From Rhodocaloribacter litoris (lineage in GTDB: Bacteria; Bacteroidota; Rhodothermia; Rhodothermales; ISCAR-4553), in NCBI RefSeq assembly GCF_011682235.2, contig NZ_CP076718.1, positions 2,893,867 through 2,957,866 on the forward strand: DNA of 64,000 nucleotides, in the 5' to 3' direction. The translations under genes and the position numbers were made by a program. This document shows positions 1-16,257 of this stretch, one piece after another. The first letter of the stretch is position 1. The number at the start of each line of letters is the position of its first letter. Under the pieces are notes generated by a model. That model did no database searches and was not told the DNA's origin. It was given only the letters and a program-made list of their open reading frames with translations.

Positions 1-208
1 CGTCAAGCTGGCCGAGGCGTTCGGCTGTGTGGGCCTGCGGGCCACTACGCCGGAGGAGGCCGACGCCGTCATCGAAGCCGCCTGGCAGGTGCACGACCGG
101 CCCGTGCTCATGGAGTTCGTCGTGCCCAAGGAGGAGATGGTCTTCCCCATGGTGCCCGCCGGCGCCGCCACCGACGACATGATCGTCCAGCGCTTCCGCG
201 ACGAATGA
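1..208 (+). CDS. ilvB: acetolactate synthase large subunit, C-terminal part
   Basis: The window opens inside this gene; only the last 68 codons are visible, ending at TGA 206-208. The reading frame gives VKLAEAFGCVGLRA and later EEMVFPMVPAGAATDDMI, the conserved end of the thiamine-diphosphate domain of the biosynthetic IlvB family (the FPMVPAGA stretch is typical). The enzyme joins two pyruvates, or pyruvate and 2-oxobutyrate, in the first common step of valine, leucine and isoleucine synthesis. The regulatory subunit gene ilvN follows 65 bp later and ilvC after that, so this is the front of a branched-chain amino acid operon. The start, the FAD region and any leader lie outside the window. 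Confidence 0.93.
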   Translation, partial: VKLAEAFGCVGLRATTPEEADAVIEAAWQVHDRPVLMEFVVPKEEMVFPMVPAGAATDDMIVQRFRDE

Positions 209-230
209 GCCGGCCCACGCCCCCATCTGC

Positions 231-265
231 CCATTTGCAATCTGCAACCTGCAACCTGCGATTCC
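231..265 (+). repeat. five-unit heptamer array before ilvN
   Basis: Five tandem 7-bp units in strict phase from 231: CCATTTG, CAATCTG, CAACCTG, CAACCTG, CGATTCC. The array ends 8 bp before the chosen ilvN start. There is no purine-rich ribosome site in this spacer. A second array with the same unit sits before gltD at 13326-13360. Confidence 0.7.
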
Positions 266-273
266 CACCCGCC

Positions 274-855
274 ATGTCCGCGACCGAACTGAACCTGACC
301 CAGCAGCAGGTGCTGCGCAAGAAAGCCAACGGCGAGACGGTGCTGCCCGATGCGCCCGAGACGCCGCGCCGGCACGTCATCGCCGTGCTCCTGGAGAACC
401 ACGTCGGCGCGCTCAACCGCGTCGTCAACCTGTTCTCGGCCCGCAACTTCAACCTCGAGAGCGTGACCGTCGGGGTGACGGAAGATCCCGCTGTCTCGCG
501 CCTGACGATCGTCACCTCGGGCACACGCCGCCAGATCAAGCAGGTGCTCCGCCTGCTCGACCGCCTGCTCGACACGCTCTCGGTCGAAGACCTCGACCCC
601 GACGCCCTCGTCGAGCGCGAGCTGTGCCTGCTCCGCATCGGCTACACGAAGGCCAACCGGGCCGAGCTGATGGACATCGCCGACATCTTCCGCGCCCGCG
701 TGGTCGACGTGACGCCCGAGACGATGACGTTCGAAGTGACCGGGCCGGCGGCCAAGGTGAACGCCTTCGTCGGGATGATGCGCCCGCACGGTATCGTGGA
801 GATGGCCCGCAGCGGCCGCGTGGCCATGCGCCGCGCCCTCGCCTACGGCGACTGA
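274..855 (+). CDS. ilvN: acetolactate synthase small (regulatory) subunit
   Basis: 193 residues. Regulatory subunit of acetolactate synthase, which binds valine through an N-terminal ACT domain and stimulates IlvB. Residues about 25-105 carry the ACT signature (HVIAVLLENHVGALNRVVNLF, here cut to show the family pattern in two parts: HVIAVLLENHVGALNR and NFNLESVTVG), and the C-terminal half (CLLRIGYTKANRAELMDIAD) matches the IlvN_C domain. An in-frame ATG at 205 would overlap ilvB, but translation of the heptamer array would then add a low-complexity N-terminus, so the ATG at 274 is preferred. Between ilvB and ilvC in the operon. Confidence 0.93.
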   Translation: MSATELNLTQQQVLRKKANGETVLPDAPETPRRHVIAVLLENHVGALNRVVNLFSARNFNLESVTVGVTEDPAVSRLTIVTSGTRRQIKQVLRLLDRLLDTLSVEDLDPDALVERELCLLRIGYTKANRAELMDIADIFRARVVDVTPETMTFEVTGPAAKVNAFVGMMRPHGIVEMARSGRVAMRRALAYGD

Positions 856-1926
<1,071 letters not shown>

Positions 1927-1934
1927 GGGTGCCC

Positions 1935-3035
1935 ATGACGGACAACCGAACCTACCGCCTCGCCGTGCTGCCGGGCGACGGCATCGGCCCGGAGGTGACG
2001 CGGGAGGCCGTGCGCGTGCTCGAGGCCGCCGCCGGGCGCTTCGGCTTCCGGCTGGAGGCGACCACGCACCCGGTCGGCGGCGCGGCGCTCGACGCCTCGG
2101 GCGACCCGCTCCCGCCCGAGACGCAGGCGGCCTGCCGGGCGGCGGACGCTGTGCTGCTGGGTGCCGTGGGGGGGCCGGCCTGGGACGAGGCCCCGCCCGG
2201 GCGCCGCCCCGAGGACGGGCTGCTGCGCCTGCGCCGGCTGCTCGGCGCCTTCGCCAACCTGCGCCCGGTGACGGTGCCGGCGGCCCTCGCCGGCGCCTCC
2301 CCGCTCCGCCCTGAGCGCGTCGCCGGCACCGACCTGGTCATCGTCCGCGAGCTGACCGGTGGCATCTACTTCGGCACGCCGCGCGGCATCGAGCAGGGGC
2401 CGGAGGGGCGCCGGGGCGTCAACACGATGCGGTACGACGAGGCCGAGATCGAGCGGATCGCCACGGTGGCTTTCGAGCTGGCTGCCCGTCGCCGGGGCCG
2501 CGTTACCTCCGTGGACAAGGCCAACGTGCTCGACGTCTCCCGCCTCTGGCGCGAGGTCGTCACGTCCGTGCACCGCGACCGCTTCCCCGAGATCGAACTC
2601 GATCACCTGTACGTGGACAACGCCGCGATGCAGCTCGTGCGTGACCCCCGCCGGTTCGACGTCGTCCTCACGGCCAACCTCTTCGGCGACATCCTCTCGG
2701 ATCTGGCGGCGACGCTGCCGGGCTCGCTGGGGCTGTTGCCCTCGGCCAGCATCGGGGGGGGCGTGGGGCTGTTCGAGCCCGTGCACGGCAGCGCGCCCGA
2801 CCTGGCGGGGACGGGCCGGGCCAACCCGCTGGCGGCCATCCTCAGCGGGGCGATGCTCCTGGAGCACCTCGGCGAGTCGGACGCCGCGGCCGCCGTACGC
2901 CGCGCCGTGGCATCCACGCTGGACGACGGCTTCCGCACGCCCGACCTGGCCGGCGACGGCGAGGCGGCGTGCTCCACCCAGGCCATGGGCGCCGCCGTGT
3001 GCGAGCGGCTGGAAAGCACGGAGGTGATGGCATGA
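1935..3035 (+). CDS. leuB: 3-isopropylmalate dehydrogenase
   Basis: 366 residues from the ATG at 1935; an alternative ATG at 1923 overlaps the ilvC stop by 4 bp and would add four residues (MRVP). The protein oxidatively decarboxylates 3-isopropylmalate with NAD. Family motifs are visible: LAVLPGDGIGPEVT near the N-terminus, LLGAVGGPAW, ELTGGIYFGTPRG, SVDKANVLDVSRLWREV, and the metal/NAD region NLFGDILSDLAA followed by GLFEPVHGSAPDLAG. In this operon, which also encodes CimA, LeuB probably also acts on beta-methylmalate for isoleucine synthesis; that is inference from the pathway. Confidence 0.96.
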   Translation: MTDNRTYRLAVLPGDGIGPEVTREAVRVLEAAAGRFGFRLEATTHPVGGAALDASGDPLPPETQAACRAADAVLLGAVGGPAWDEAPPGRRPEDGLLRLRRLLGAFANLRPVTVPAALAGASPLRPERVAGTDLVIVRELTGGIYFGTPRGIEQGPEGRRGVNTMRYDEAEIERIATVAFELAARRRGRVTSVDKANVLDVSRLWREVVTSVHRDRFPEIELDHLYVDNAAMQLVRDPRRFDVVLTANLFGDILSDLAATLPGSLGLLPSASIGGGVGLFEPVHGSAPDLAGTGRANPLAAILSGAMLLEHLGESDAAAAVRRAVASTLDDGFRTPDLAGDGEAACSTQAMGAAVCERLESTEVMA

Positions 3036-3081
3036 TCGGATTGCGATGTTTTCGCGGACGGCGCACGCTTCGACTTAGCGG

Positions 3082-3122
3082 GCGTCCGGTGTGCCGGGGC
3101 CCCCGGGCCGCATGCCGGACGC
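3082..3122 (+). other. strong hairpin in the leuB-leuA spacer
   Basis: The 187-bp spacer between leuB and leuA holds an 8-bp perfect stem, GCGTCCGG at 3082-3089 paired with CCGGACGC at 3115-3122, with a further GC-rich palindrome (GGGGCCCCC) inside the loop. No T-run follows, so it is not a standard intrinsic terminator. It may shape mRNA stability or differential expression within the operon. Confidence 0.4.
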
Positions 3123-3222
3123 TTCCCCCGATACGGCCCCGCCGCTGCCACGGGCCGTCTTGATGCGAACGTATCCCGCAATCCTGTCGAAGCAAACGGA
3201 CACGGCACGTGTCCAGATCATC

Positions 3223-4892
<1,670 letters not shown>

Positions 4893-4896
<4 letters not shown>

Positions 4897-6185
4897 CGAT
4901 CACCGAGAAGATTCTGGCCCGGCATGCCGGGCGCGACCGTGTCGCCCCCGGAGACAACATCTGGGTGGAAGTGGACGTGCTCATGACGCACGACGTCTGC
5001 GGGCCGCCCACCATCGAGATCTTCAAACGCGAGTTCGGCGAGCACGCCCGCGTCTGGGACCGGGAAAAGGTGGTCATCATCCCGGACCACTACATCTTCA
5101 CGAAGAACCACCACGCCAACCGCAACGTCGAGATCCTGCGGGCTTTTGCCGCGGAGCAGGACCTGCCGCACTACTACGACGTGGGCACCGAGCGGTACAA
5201 GGGGGTCTGCCACATGGCCCTGGCCGAGGAGGGGTTCAACCGCCCCGGTTCGCTGCTCGTGGGCACGGACAGCCACACCTGCACCTCGGGCGCCTTCGGC
5301 ATGTTCTCCACCGGCATCGGCAACACCGACGCGGCGCTCGTCATGGGCACGGGTAAGCTCTGGCTGAAGGTGCCCGAGACGATGAAGTTCGTCTTCGAGG
5401 GCAGCCTGCCGCCCTACCTCATGGCGAAAGACCTGATCCTGACCGTCATCGGGGACATCGGCTGCGACGGGGCCACCTACCGGGCGCTCGAGTTCGACGG
5501 CGAGGCCGTCTACGACCTGCCCGTGCACGAGCGCATGACGCTCACGAACATGGCCATCGAGGCCGGGGGCAAGAGCGGCATCATCGCGCCCGACGAGAAG
5601 ATCTTCGAGTACGTCCGGGCCCGCACCGACGCGCCGTTCGAGCCGGTCTACGGCGATCCGGATGCGCGTTACCACACCTTCCGGGTCTACGACGTGACCA
5701 CGATGGAGCCGGTCGTGGCCAAGCCGCACAGCCCGGACAACCGCGCCGCCGTCAGCGAGGTGGCCGGCACCCGGCTGGACCGCGCCTACATCGGCTCGTG
5801 CACCGGCGGCAAGCTGGAAGACTTCGAGGCGGCGGCGCGCATCCTGAAGGGGGAGGAGGTGGTCATCGATACGTTCATCGTGCCGGCGACGACCCACATC
5901 GCCCGGCAGCTCCACACCACCACCCTCGATGGTGTCTCGCTCTACGAAATCTTCGAGCGGGCCGGATGCCAGATCGGCAAAGCCAGCTGTGCCGCGTGCC
6001 TGGGTGGGCCGGTCGACACGTTCGGCCGCACGCACGGCTCGGAGGTCGTCATCTCGACGACCAACCGGAATTTCCCGGGCCGGATGGGTTCGAAGCAGGC
6101 CTCGGTCTACCTGGCCTCGCCGCTGACGGTGGCCGCCTCGGCCCTCACCGGGGTCATCACCGACCCCCGGACGGTGCTCGTCTAG
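4893..6185 (+). CDS. leuC: 3-isopropylmalate dehydratase large subunit
   Basis: 430 residues. Aconitase-family subunit carrying the [4Fe-4S] cluster that isomerises 2- to 3-isopropylmalate. The first conserved region has IIPDHYIFTKNHHANRN and GTDSHTCTSGAFGMF (first cluster cysteine in SHTC), and the C-terminal part has YIGSCTGGKLEDF and CQIGKASCAACLGG with the remaining cysteines. The length, about 430, fits the shorter archaeal-like LeuC/HacA group rather than the 465-residue enterobacterial form, a group that often accepts citramalate too. Starts inside the leuA stop, so translation is likely coupled. Confidence 0.95.
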
Positions 6186-6216
6186 GGGACAGGCTCCGTC
6201 ACATAAACCTCCACGG

Positions 6217-6350
6217 AGGCTACCTCCCTCGGTCCCTCGGGGCGCCTCCTCCCTCGCACGGCGTGGGGACGGTTCGTCAGGCCGCCGCGGCCGTTGCCGC
6301 GATGAGACGGATCGCCCTGTGCGGGGAGGAGGTAGCCGGAGGGGGGCGAT
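6217..6350. repeat. interrupted inverted repeat between leuC and leuD
   Basis: The 236-bp spacer splits two subunit genes that usually touch. It contains opposed arms: CCTCCTCCCTCGCACGGCG at about 6245-6263 and the near-complement on the other side around 6316-6334 (CGCCCTGTGCGGGGAGGAGG region), plus a second, shorter mirrored match of GGCTACCTCC-type sequence at about 6218 and 6330. The spacing and imperfect symmetry look like a small decayed mobile element or repeat, but no target duplication was found. Confidence 0.35.
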
Positions 6351-6421
6351 GGGCGGGGGGGCAGCCCGCCAAGGAACCTGCATGCTCCCGATCCCTGCCT
6401 ACACACGAACGAAAGCCAGCC

Positions 6422-6985
6422 ATGGAAGCCATCATCAAGGGACAAGCCTACGTTGTGGGCGATGCGATCGACACGGATCAGATCATTCCGGCGCAGCACC
6501 TGGTCTACAGCCTTTCCGACCCGGAAGAACGGCGTTTCTACGGGCGCTATGCGCTCAGCGGCGTACCGCCGGAAGGACAGGGGTTGCCGTTCGGGCACCG
6601 GCCTTTCACCCCGCCGGACGCCTTCACGAGCCCGTACCGGATCGTGGTGGCCGGGAGCAACTTCGGATGCGGTTCTTCGCGGGAGCATGCGCCGTTCGCC
6701 CTGGCCGAGGCCGGGTGCGCCGCCGTCGTGGCCGAGAGCTATGCCCGCATCTTCTACCGCAATGCCGTCGGAGGCGGGTTCCTCGTCCCCTTCGAGAGCA
6801 CCGAGCGGCTCGTCGAGCGCATCCGCACGGGGGATATCCTCTCGATCGATACGCAGGTGGGCACCCTGGCCAATGAAACCACCGGCGAGACGTTCTTGCT
6901 CAAACCGCTCGGCGACGTGGCCGACATCCTGCGTGCCGGCGGCATCTTCAACTATGCCCGCCAGGCCGGTCTCATCCCTGCCTGA
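6422..6985 (+). CDS. leuD: 3-isopropylmalate dehydratase small subunit
   Basis: 187 residues from ATG 6422. Swivel-domain partner of LeuC. The sequence begins MEAIIKGQAYVVGDAIDTDQ followed by IIPAQHL, the family signature, and carries the substrate-binding loop VAGSNFGCGSSREHAPFALA. The open frame extends far upstream without a plausible start, so the start was chosen at the conserved N-terminus. It lies 236 bp after leuC, further than usual, because of the inverted-repeat spacer, and 32 bp before cimA. Confidence 0.95.
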   Translation: MEAIIKGQAYVVGDAIDTDQIIPAQHLVYSLSDPEERRFYGRYALSGVPPEGQGLPFGHRPFTPPDAFTSPYRIVVAGSNFGCGSSREHAPFALAEAGCAAVVAESYARIFYRNAVGGGFLVPFESTERLVERIRTGDILSIDTQVGTLANETTGETFLLKPLGDVADILRAGGIFNYARQAGLIPA

Positions 6986-7017
6986 TCCCCGTGCCACCCC
7001 AACAACGGACCGTTCAC

Positions 7018-8673
7018 ATGCCGCACGCCATCGAACTGTTCGACACCACGCTTCGGGACGGGACGCAGGGGGAACACGTTTCCCTCTCCGCCCGCGACAA
7101 GCTTCGCATCGCCCGCCGCCTGGACGCCTTCGGCATCGACCTGATCGAAGGGGGGTGGCCCGGCTCGAACCCGAAGGACCAGGCCTTCTTCGAGCAGGCC
7201 CGGGACGTTGCCTGGCGGCATGCCCGCCTGTGTGCCTTCGGCTCGACGCGGCGCGTGCAGTTCGCGCCCGAAGACGATCCCAACCTGGCGGCCATGCTGG
7301 CGGCCGGCACGCCCGTCGTGTCGATCTTCGGCAAAAGCTGGACGCTGCATGCCGAGGTGGCACTCGGCGTCAGCCGTGACGAGAACCTCGACCTGATCGC
7401 TTCGTCGGTGGCCTATCTGAAGGCACAGGGGAAGCACGTCGTCTACGACGCGGAGCACTTCTTCGACGGGTATGCCGACGACCCGGCCTATGCGCTGGCG
7501 ACGCTGGAGGCCGCCGCCGAGGCCGGGGCCGACGTGCTGGTGCTCTGCGACACGAACGGCGGTACGCTGCCGCAGGCCGTCTACGAGGTGGTGCGGGAGG
7601 TCTGCACCCGCTTCGACCGGCCCGTCGGCATCCACGCCCACAACGACGGCGGGTGCGCCGTGGCCAACACGCTGATGGCCGTGCAGGCCGGTGCCCGGCA
7701 CGTGCAGGGCACCATCGGCGGCATCGGCGAGCGCTGCGGCAACGCCGACCTGTGCGCCGTCATCCCGGGGTTGCAGCTCAAGCTGGGTTACGACTGCGTG
7801 GCCCCCGCCCAGCTCCGCGGGTTGACCGAGCTGGCCCATTTCGTGCAGGAGGTAGCCAACCTGGATCCGGTCGACCGGGCCCCCTACGTGGGCCGGAGTG
7901 CCTTCGCCCATAAGGGCGGGGTGCACGTCTCGGCCGTGATGAAAGAACCCCGGGCCTACGAGCACCTGGAACCCGAAACCATCGGCAACCGGCGGCGGGT
8001 GCTGGTCTCCGACCTTTCGGGGCGCAGCAACGTGCGCTACAAGGCCGCCGAGCTGGGCCTGAAGCTCACCGAAGCGGAAGCCGCCCTGGCCGTCCGGCGC
8101 ATCAAGGAGCTGGAACACCACGGGTATGAGTTCGAGGGGGCCGAGGCCTCCTTCGAGCTGCTGCTGCGGGCCGTGCAGGGCGAGGCCGTCTCGTTCTTCG
8201 AGTTGGAACGCCTGCGCGTGCGTAGCGACATCCAGGACGTGGATCGCGTGGAGCGGTCGTCACGGGTCTCGTCCTCCGAGGCCCTCCCGGCCGGCAGCTG
8301 CACCGAGGCAACGATCGTCGTGCGCGTGGGGGGGCGGCGCGAGCTGGCCGTGGCCGAGGGGACCGGTCCCGTCGATGCCCTCTCGAACGCCCTCCGGCAG
8401 GTGCTCGCCGGCTGTTTCCCGAGCCTGGAGCGCGTGCGTCTTTCCGACTACAAAGTCCGGGTCGTCAATCCCGAAGAGGGTACCGGCGCCGCCGTGCGCG
8501 TGCTCGTCGAGCACCGGGACGACACGCGGAGCTGGGTGACCGTCGGCGTCTCGTCGAACATCCTCGACGCGAGCTGGCGGGCCCTGGCCGACGGCATCCG
8601 CTATTACCTGTGGCTCGTGCATCCGGCGGAGGCGTCGCCTTCCCGGGCCGCCGTGGAGCCGGCCCCTGCCTGA
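7018..8673 (+). CDS. cimA: (R)-citramalate synthase
   Basis: 551 residues from ATG 7018; the first in-frame ATG would add only nine residues. It belongs to the LeuA-like DRE-TIM family but has features of citramalate synthase: [20 protein letters not shown], the divergent [12 protein letters not shown] segment, [22 protein letters not shown] and the [18 protein letters not shown] motif. The C-terminal LeuA dimer domain (from about residue 390) is the isoleucine-sensing part in the family. It joins pyruvate and acetyl-CoA to citramalate, which LeuCD and LeuB convert to 2-oxobutyrate, so isoleucine can be made without threonine deaminase. Last gene of the ilv-leu run. Confidence 0.93.
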   Translation: MPHAIELFDTTLRDGTQGEHVSLSARDKLRIARRLDAFGIDLIEGGWPGSNPKDQAFFEQARDVAWRHARLCAFGSTRRVQFAPEDDPNLAAMLAAGTPVVSIFGKSWTLHAEVALGVSRDENLDLIASSVAYLKAQGKHVVYDAEHFFDGYADDPAYALATLEAAAEAGADVLVLCDTNGGTLPQAVYEVVREVCTRFDRPVGIHAHNDGGCAVANTLMAVQAGARHVQGTIGGIGERCGNADLCAVIPGLQLKLGYDCVAPAQLRGLTELAHFVQEVANLDPVDRAPYVGRSAFAHKGGVHVSAVMKEPRAYEHLEPETIGNRRRVLVSDLSGRSNVRYKAAELGLKLTEAEAALAVRRIKELEHHGYEFEGAEASFELLLRAVQGEAVSFFELERLRVRSDIQDVDRVERSSRVSSSEALPAGSCTEATIVVRVGGRRELAVAEGTGPVDALSNALRQVLAGCFPSLERVRLSDYKVRVVNPEEGTGAAVRVLVEHRDDTRSWVTVGVSSNILDASWRALADGIRYYLWLVHPAEASPSRAAVEPAPA

Positions 8674-8726
8674 CCGGCCGCCATCGTCCCCCGTTTCCGT
8701 TCCACATCAAAAAGCAGGAGGTTCAC

Positions 8727-13283
<4,557 letters not shown>

Positions 13284-13325
13284 GGGGATCCCGCGCCGGC
13301 CAGACCCCGGCCCGCCTCCATCCTC

Positions 13326-13360
13326 CAATCTTCGATCTTCGATCTGCAATCTGCAATCCA
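13326..13360 (+). repeat. five-unit heptamer array before gltD
   Basis: Five consecutive 7-bp units in phase: CAATCTT, CGATCTT, CGATCTG, CAATCTG, CAATCCA, ending 3 bp before the gltD start codon. The consensus CRAYCTK is the same as in the array at 231-265 before ilvN. No Shine-Dalgarno-like sequence separates the array from the ATG. Confidence 0.75.
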
Positions 13361-13363
13361 GAT

Positions 13364-14827
13364 ATGGGCAAGCCGACCGGATTTATCGAATACCCGCGTG
13401 AGATGCCGCCGCGCCGTCCGGTGAAGGAGCGCGTGCGGGACTACCGTGACATCTACGCGCCGTTTCCCGAGGAGAAAGTGCAGACGCAGGCCGCCCGGTG
13501 CATGGATTGCGGCGTGCCGTTCTGCCAGAGCGGGTGCCCCCTCGGCAACGTCATCCCGGACTGGAACGACCTGGTCTACCGGGGGCGCTGGCGCGAAGCC
13601 TTCGAGCGGCTCCGGGCCACGAACAACTTCCCCGAGTTCACCGGCCGGATCTGCCCGGCGCCGTGCGAGAGTGCCTGTGTGCTCGGCCTCATCGAGCCGC
13701 CCGTGACCATCGAGCAGATCGAGCGAACCATCGCCGAGCATGCCTATGCCGAGGGCTGGGTGGTGCCGCAGCCGCCCGCGCGGCGCACCGGCAAGCGGGT
13801 GGCGGTCATCGGTTCCGGCCCGGCCGGCCTGGCCTGTGCCGACCAGCTCAACCAGGCCGGGCACACCGTCACCGTCTTCGAGCGGGACGACCGCATCGGC
13901 GGCCTGCTCCGCTATGGCATCCCCGACTTCAAGCTGGAGAAAGACGTCCTGGATCGCCGCCTGGCCGTCATGGAGGCCGAGGGCGTCGCCTTCCGCACCG
14001 GCGCCGATGTGGGGCGGACGGTGCCCGTCGAGGCGCTGGACGACTTCGACGCGGTGGTGCTCTGCGCCGGCGCCACGAAGCCCCGCGACCTGAACGTGCC
14101 GGGGCGGGAGCTGGCCGGCATCCACTTCGCCTGGGACTACCTGCGCCGCCAGAACAAGCGCGTCGCCGGCGACGCGGTGCCGGACGACCCGACGCTCGAC
14201 GCCGCCGGGAAGGACGTCATCGTCATCGGCGGCGGCGACACCGGCAGCGACTGCGTGGGCACGGCCAACCGCCAGGGCGCCCGCTCGGTGACCCAGTTCG
14301 AGCTGATGCCCATGCCGCCCGAGACGCGCCCGCCGCACCAGCCCTGGCCCTTCTACCCGATGGTGCTGCGGACGAGCTCGTCCCACGAGGAAGGGGTGGA
14401 CCGGCAGTGGAGTGTGATGACGACGGCGTTCCTCGGCACGGACGGGCACGTCGAGGCCCTGCAGACGGTGCGGGTGCGGCCCGTGCGGGAGGACGGCGGG
14501 CGGCTGCGTTTCGAGGAGGTGCCCGGCTCCGAACGCACCTGGCCGGCGGGCCTGGTGCTGCTGGCGATGGGCTACACCGGCCCCGAGCCGGACCTGCTCG
14601 ACCGCCTCGGCCTCGAACGCACGCCCCGCGGCACCGTCGCCACCGACGCGCATTACCAGACGAGCCGCCCCGGCTTCTTCGCCGCCGGCGACGTGCGGCG
14701 CGGAGCCTCGCTCGTGGTGTGGGCCATCGCCGAGGGCCGCGAGGTCGCCCGCGCCGTCGACGCCCACCTGACCGGCTTCACGGCGCTGCCCGTGCGCGGC
14801 GAAGGCGACCTGCCGCTGGTGCGCTGA
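13364..14827 (+). CDS. gltD: glutamate synthase small subunit
   Basis: 487 residues. Flavoprotein that passes electrons from NADPH through FAD and [4Fe-4S] clusters to GltB. The N-terminal cluster domain shows [17 protein letters not shown] and [13 protein letters not shown] (residues about 46-112), then an FAD Rossmann motif [17 protein letters not shown] near 146 and an NADPH motif [15 protein letters not shown] near 285; the C-terminal [21 protein letters not shown] is the second FAD contact. Follows gltB with the heptamer array in between and ends in front of a bidirectional terminator. Confidence 0.96.
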   Translation: MGKPTGFIEYPREMPPRRPVKERVRDYRDIYAPFPEEKVQTQAARCMDCGVPFCQSGCPLGNVIPDWNDLVYRGRWREAFERLRATNNFPEFTGRICPAPCESACVLGLIEPPVTIEQIERTIAEHAYAEGWVVPQPPARRTGKRVAVIGSGPAGLACADQLNQAGHTVTVFERDDRIGGLLRYGIPDFKLEKDVLDRRLAVMEAEGVAFRTGADVGRTVPVEALDDFDAVVLCAGATKPRDLNVPGRELAGIHFAWDYLRRQNKRVAGDAVPDDPTLDAAGKDVIVIGGGDTGSDCVGTANRQGARSVTQFELMPMPPETRPPHQPWPFYPMVLRTSSSHEEGVDRQWSVMTTAFLGTDGHVEALQTVRVRPVREDGGRLRFEEVPGSERTWPAGLVLLAMGYTGPEPDLLDRLGLERTPRGTVATDAHYQTSRPGFFAAGDVRRGASLVVWAIAEGREVARAVDAHLTGFTALPVRGEGDLPLVR

Positions 14828-14881
14828 GCCGCCGGCTCGTGGCACCTTCGCCGGGGCGGCCCGTTTCCGCCACGACAAAAC

Positions 14882-14916
14882 AAAACGCCGCGCCCGGAGG
14901 ACGGGCACGGCGTTTT
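14882..14916. terminator. bidirectional intrinsic terminator
   Basis: Perfect 9-bp outer stem AAAACGCCG (14882-14890) with CGGCGTTTT (14908-14916) and an inner GCCC/GGGC pair. It lies between the convergent gltD (plus) and tRNA-Glu (minus) and has T-runs in both directions. Confidence 0.8.
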
Positions 14917-14923
14917 CAGGAGG

Positions 14924-14996
14924 TACCGCGTACGGGATTTGAACCCGTGTTACCGGCGTGAGAGGCCGGCGTCCTAGACCCCTAGACGAACGCGGC
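14924..14996 (-). tRNA. tRNA-Glu (anticodon CUC)
   Basis: On the minus strand a 73-nt cloverleaf: acceptor GCCGCGT pairs with ACGCGGT (first pair G-U), D arm GTCTAGGGGTCTAGGAC typical of tRNA-Glu, anticodon stem CCGGC/GCCGG with loop CTCTCAC giving anticodon CUC, and T arm ACGGG-TTCAAAT-CCCGT. The discriminator is A; the CCA end is not encoded (ACCT follows). Read from its 5' end at 14996 to 14924, and followed by the terminator at 14882-14916. Confidence 0.95.
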
Positions 14997-15298
14997 GTAT
15001 CGTAATGGAGCTCTTCAAAACGCGTTTTTTCGAGACGGGTTCCCTCTTCGTGGGGCTCACCCGGTCCGCTCGGGACCACGGCGTTGCAGAATTTTGGCCG
15101 ATCTTCTCATTTTTAATCTGGACTCGATCTAAACAGCGGGGTATCTTCTTTTCCGGTAACAACGACGACCTGTGATCGCGTCGTACCGCGTGGGAAGCGG
15201 CGCCCGTCTTTGCCGGAGCAGAGGCGGGCGCCGTTTGTGTGTAACGCCTGCCGTGCCGCCCTTGAAAAGGGCGGCGGCATGGACCGGCGAAAGGGAGA
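14997..15298. other. intergenic region upstream of tRNA-Glu
   Basis: About 300 bp without a convincing gene. It must hold the tRNA-Glu promoter, though no clear -35/-10 pair was found. It contains the first 56-bp repeat (15177-15232) and ends at the stop of the VapC-like gene. An A/T-rich stretch near 15100-15160 is unlike the rest of the neighbourhood. Confidence 0.5.
15177..15232 (+). repeat. 56-bp direct repeat, copy 1
   Basis: Matches copy 2 at 16059-16114 at 54 of 56 positions. The 3' two thirds form a hairpin: GGCGCCCGTCT pairs with AGGCGGGCGCC (one G-T pair) around a 12-nt loop. The two copies are in the same orientation and enclose exactly the VapBC-like pair. Confidence 0.85.
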
Positions 15299-15715
15299 TC
15301 ATGCCGGTGGTCGTATCAGGGAGATGGTTTTCCGGCGATGTAGACGGTAGACGGAGAAGTCCTGTACGTCGAGCGTGAACACGGGCAGTTCGAGCAACTC
15401 GGCCAGGCGAACGACACAGGCATCAGCGAAATCCATCGATTGATCGGCATACTGCTCCAGCAGGCGCATCACCTCATGGGCCTGTTCATCGAAGTGCAGG
15501 GGCGTTGTTACTCTTCCCAGGCGGATCCACCGGCGCAGGGCGGCACGGGCCCGGGGTACCCTGCCGAGCAGGTGATAGGCCTCCGTCAGTACGGCTTCAC
15601 ACGTTACCAGGGGCGCTGCCAGATCGCGGGTTTGCTCCAGGGCCCAGGTATGATACCGGTCACGCGGGTTGAAGAAGGCCACGAGTGGGCCGGTATCCAG
15701 GATCGCCTGCCTCAT
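15299..15715 (-). CDS. VapC-like PIN-domain toxin
   Basis: 138 residues. PIN-domain ribonuclease fold: N-terminal ILDTGPLVAFFN with Asp7, CEAVLTEAYHLL with Glu40/Glu45, and MDFADACVVRLAE with the C-terminal acidic residues needed for Mg-dependent RNA cleavage. The gene overlaps its upstream partner by 4 bp (15712-15715), the usual antitoxin-toxin arrangement. In VapBC pairs the toxin cuts tRNA or rRNA; the target here cannot be told. The two genes sit between 56-bp direct repeats next to a tRNA gene, which fits acquisition as a unit. Confidence 0.85.
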   Translation of the reverse strand: MRQAILDTGPLVAFFNPRDRYHTWALEQTRDLAAPLVTCEAVLTEAYHLLGRVPRARAALRRWIRLGRVTTPLHFDEQAHEVMRLLEQYADQSMDFADACVVRLAELLELPVFTLDVQDFSVYRLHRRKTISLIRPPA

Positions 15716-15978
15716 GTCCCCAGGTCGTTGAGATAGGCCCGGTTGGTAGAGAGGTCTTCCGGCCCCTCTCCCAGGTCGGCCAGCAGTGCATCGAGCCCGT
15801 GGAAGGGAGTGCCCACCGGAAAGGAAGAGGTACCGACTTCGGTGGCGAGGATCTGCTCAACGGCCCGCAGGAGGGCTTCTTCAACGGAAAGATGGGCACG
15901 TTGGGCCAGCCGTTCGAGGGCCTGACGCTGCTCGGGTGTCAGCCGCAGGCGGATGTCGGAGGATTCGGACGAGGACAT
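15712..15978 (-). CDS. putative antitoxin of the PIN-domain toxin
   Basis: 88 residues. The first half (IRLRLTPEQRQALERLAQRA followed by HLSVEEALLRAV) resembles a ribbon-helix-helix DNA-binding segment, and the C-terminal tail (FHGLDALLADLGEG...) would be the toxin-binding, normally flexible region. It is the first gene of the two-gene unit and overlaps the toxin gene by 4 bp. The role is inferred mainly from position and size; no firm family name is given. It would be expected to bind its own promoter region, between 15979 and about 16058. Confidence 0.7.
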   Translation of the reverse strand: MSSSESSDIRLRLTPEQRQALERLAQRAHLSVEEALLRAVEQILATEVGTSSFPVGTPFHGLDALLADLGEGPEDLSTNRAYLNDLGT

Positions 15979-16058
15979 GGGAAGCGGCAGTTATCGCTTT
16001 TGTGCGAGGTAAAACGATGTATCTGTTGTGATGTTGCCGGATGACGAAATACAATCCA

Positions 16059-16114
16059 CGCGTCGTGCCGCATGGGAAGCGGCGCCCGTCTTTGCCGGAG
16101 CAGAGGCGGGCGCC
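16059..16114 (+). repeat. 56-bp direct repeat, copy 2
   Basis: Second copy of the repeat at 15177-15232, with two substitutions and the same GC-rich hairpin. It lies upstream of the EEP-family gene; its ATG gives a spurious upstream start for that gene. Confidence 0.85.
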
Positions 16115-16257
16115 TTCGTCGTTCGGGGAGGATGCGCCATCAGCGAGGCGACACGGGACGGTTCAAACACATTCGCCCGATGGGTGTATCCTCTCAGCCG
16201 GCTTGTCTATATTCCGGCATGGCAACAGGCGATCGATCGGGTTATGGTGGCATCGGC

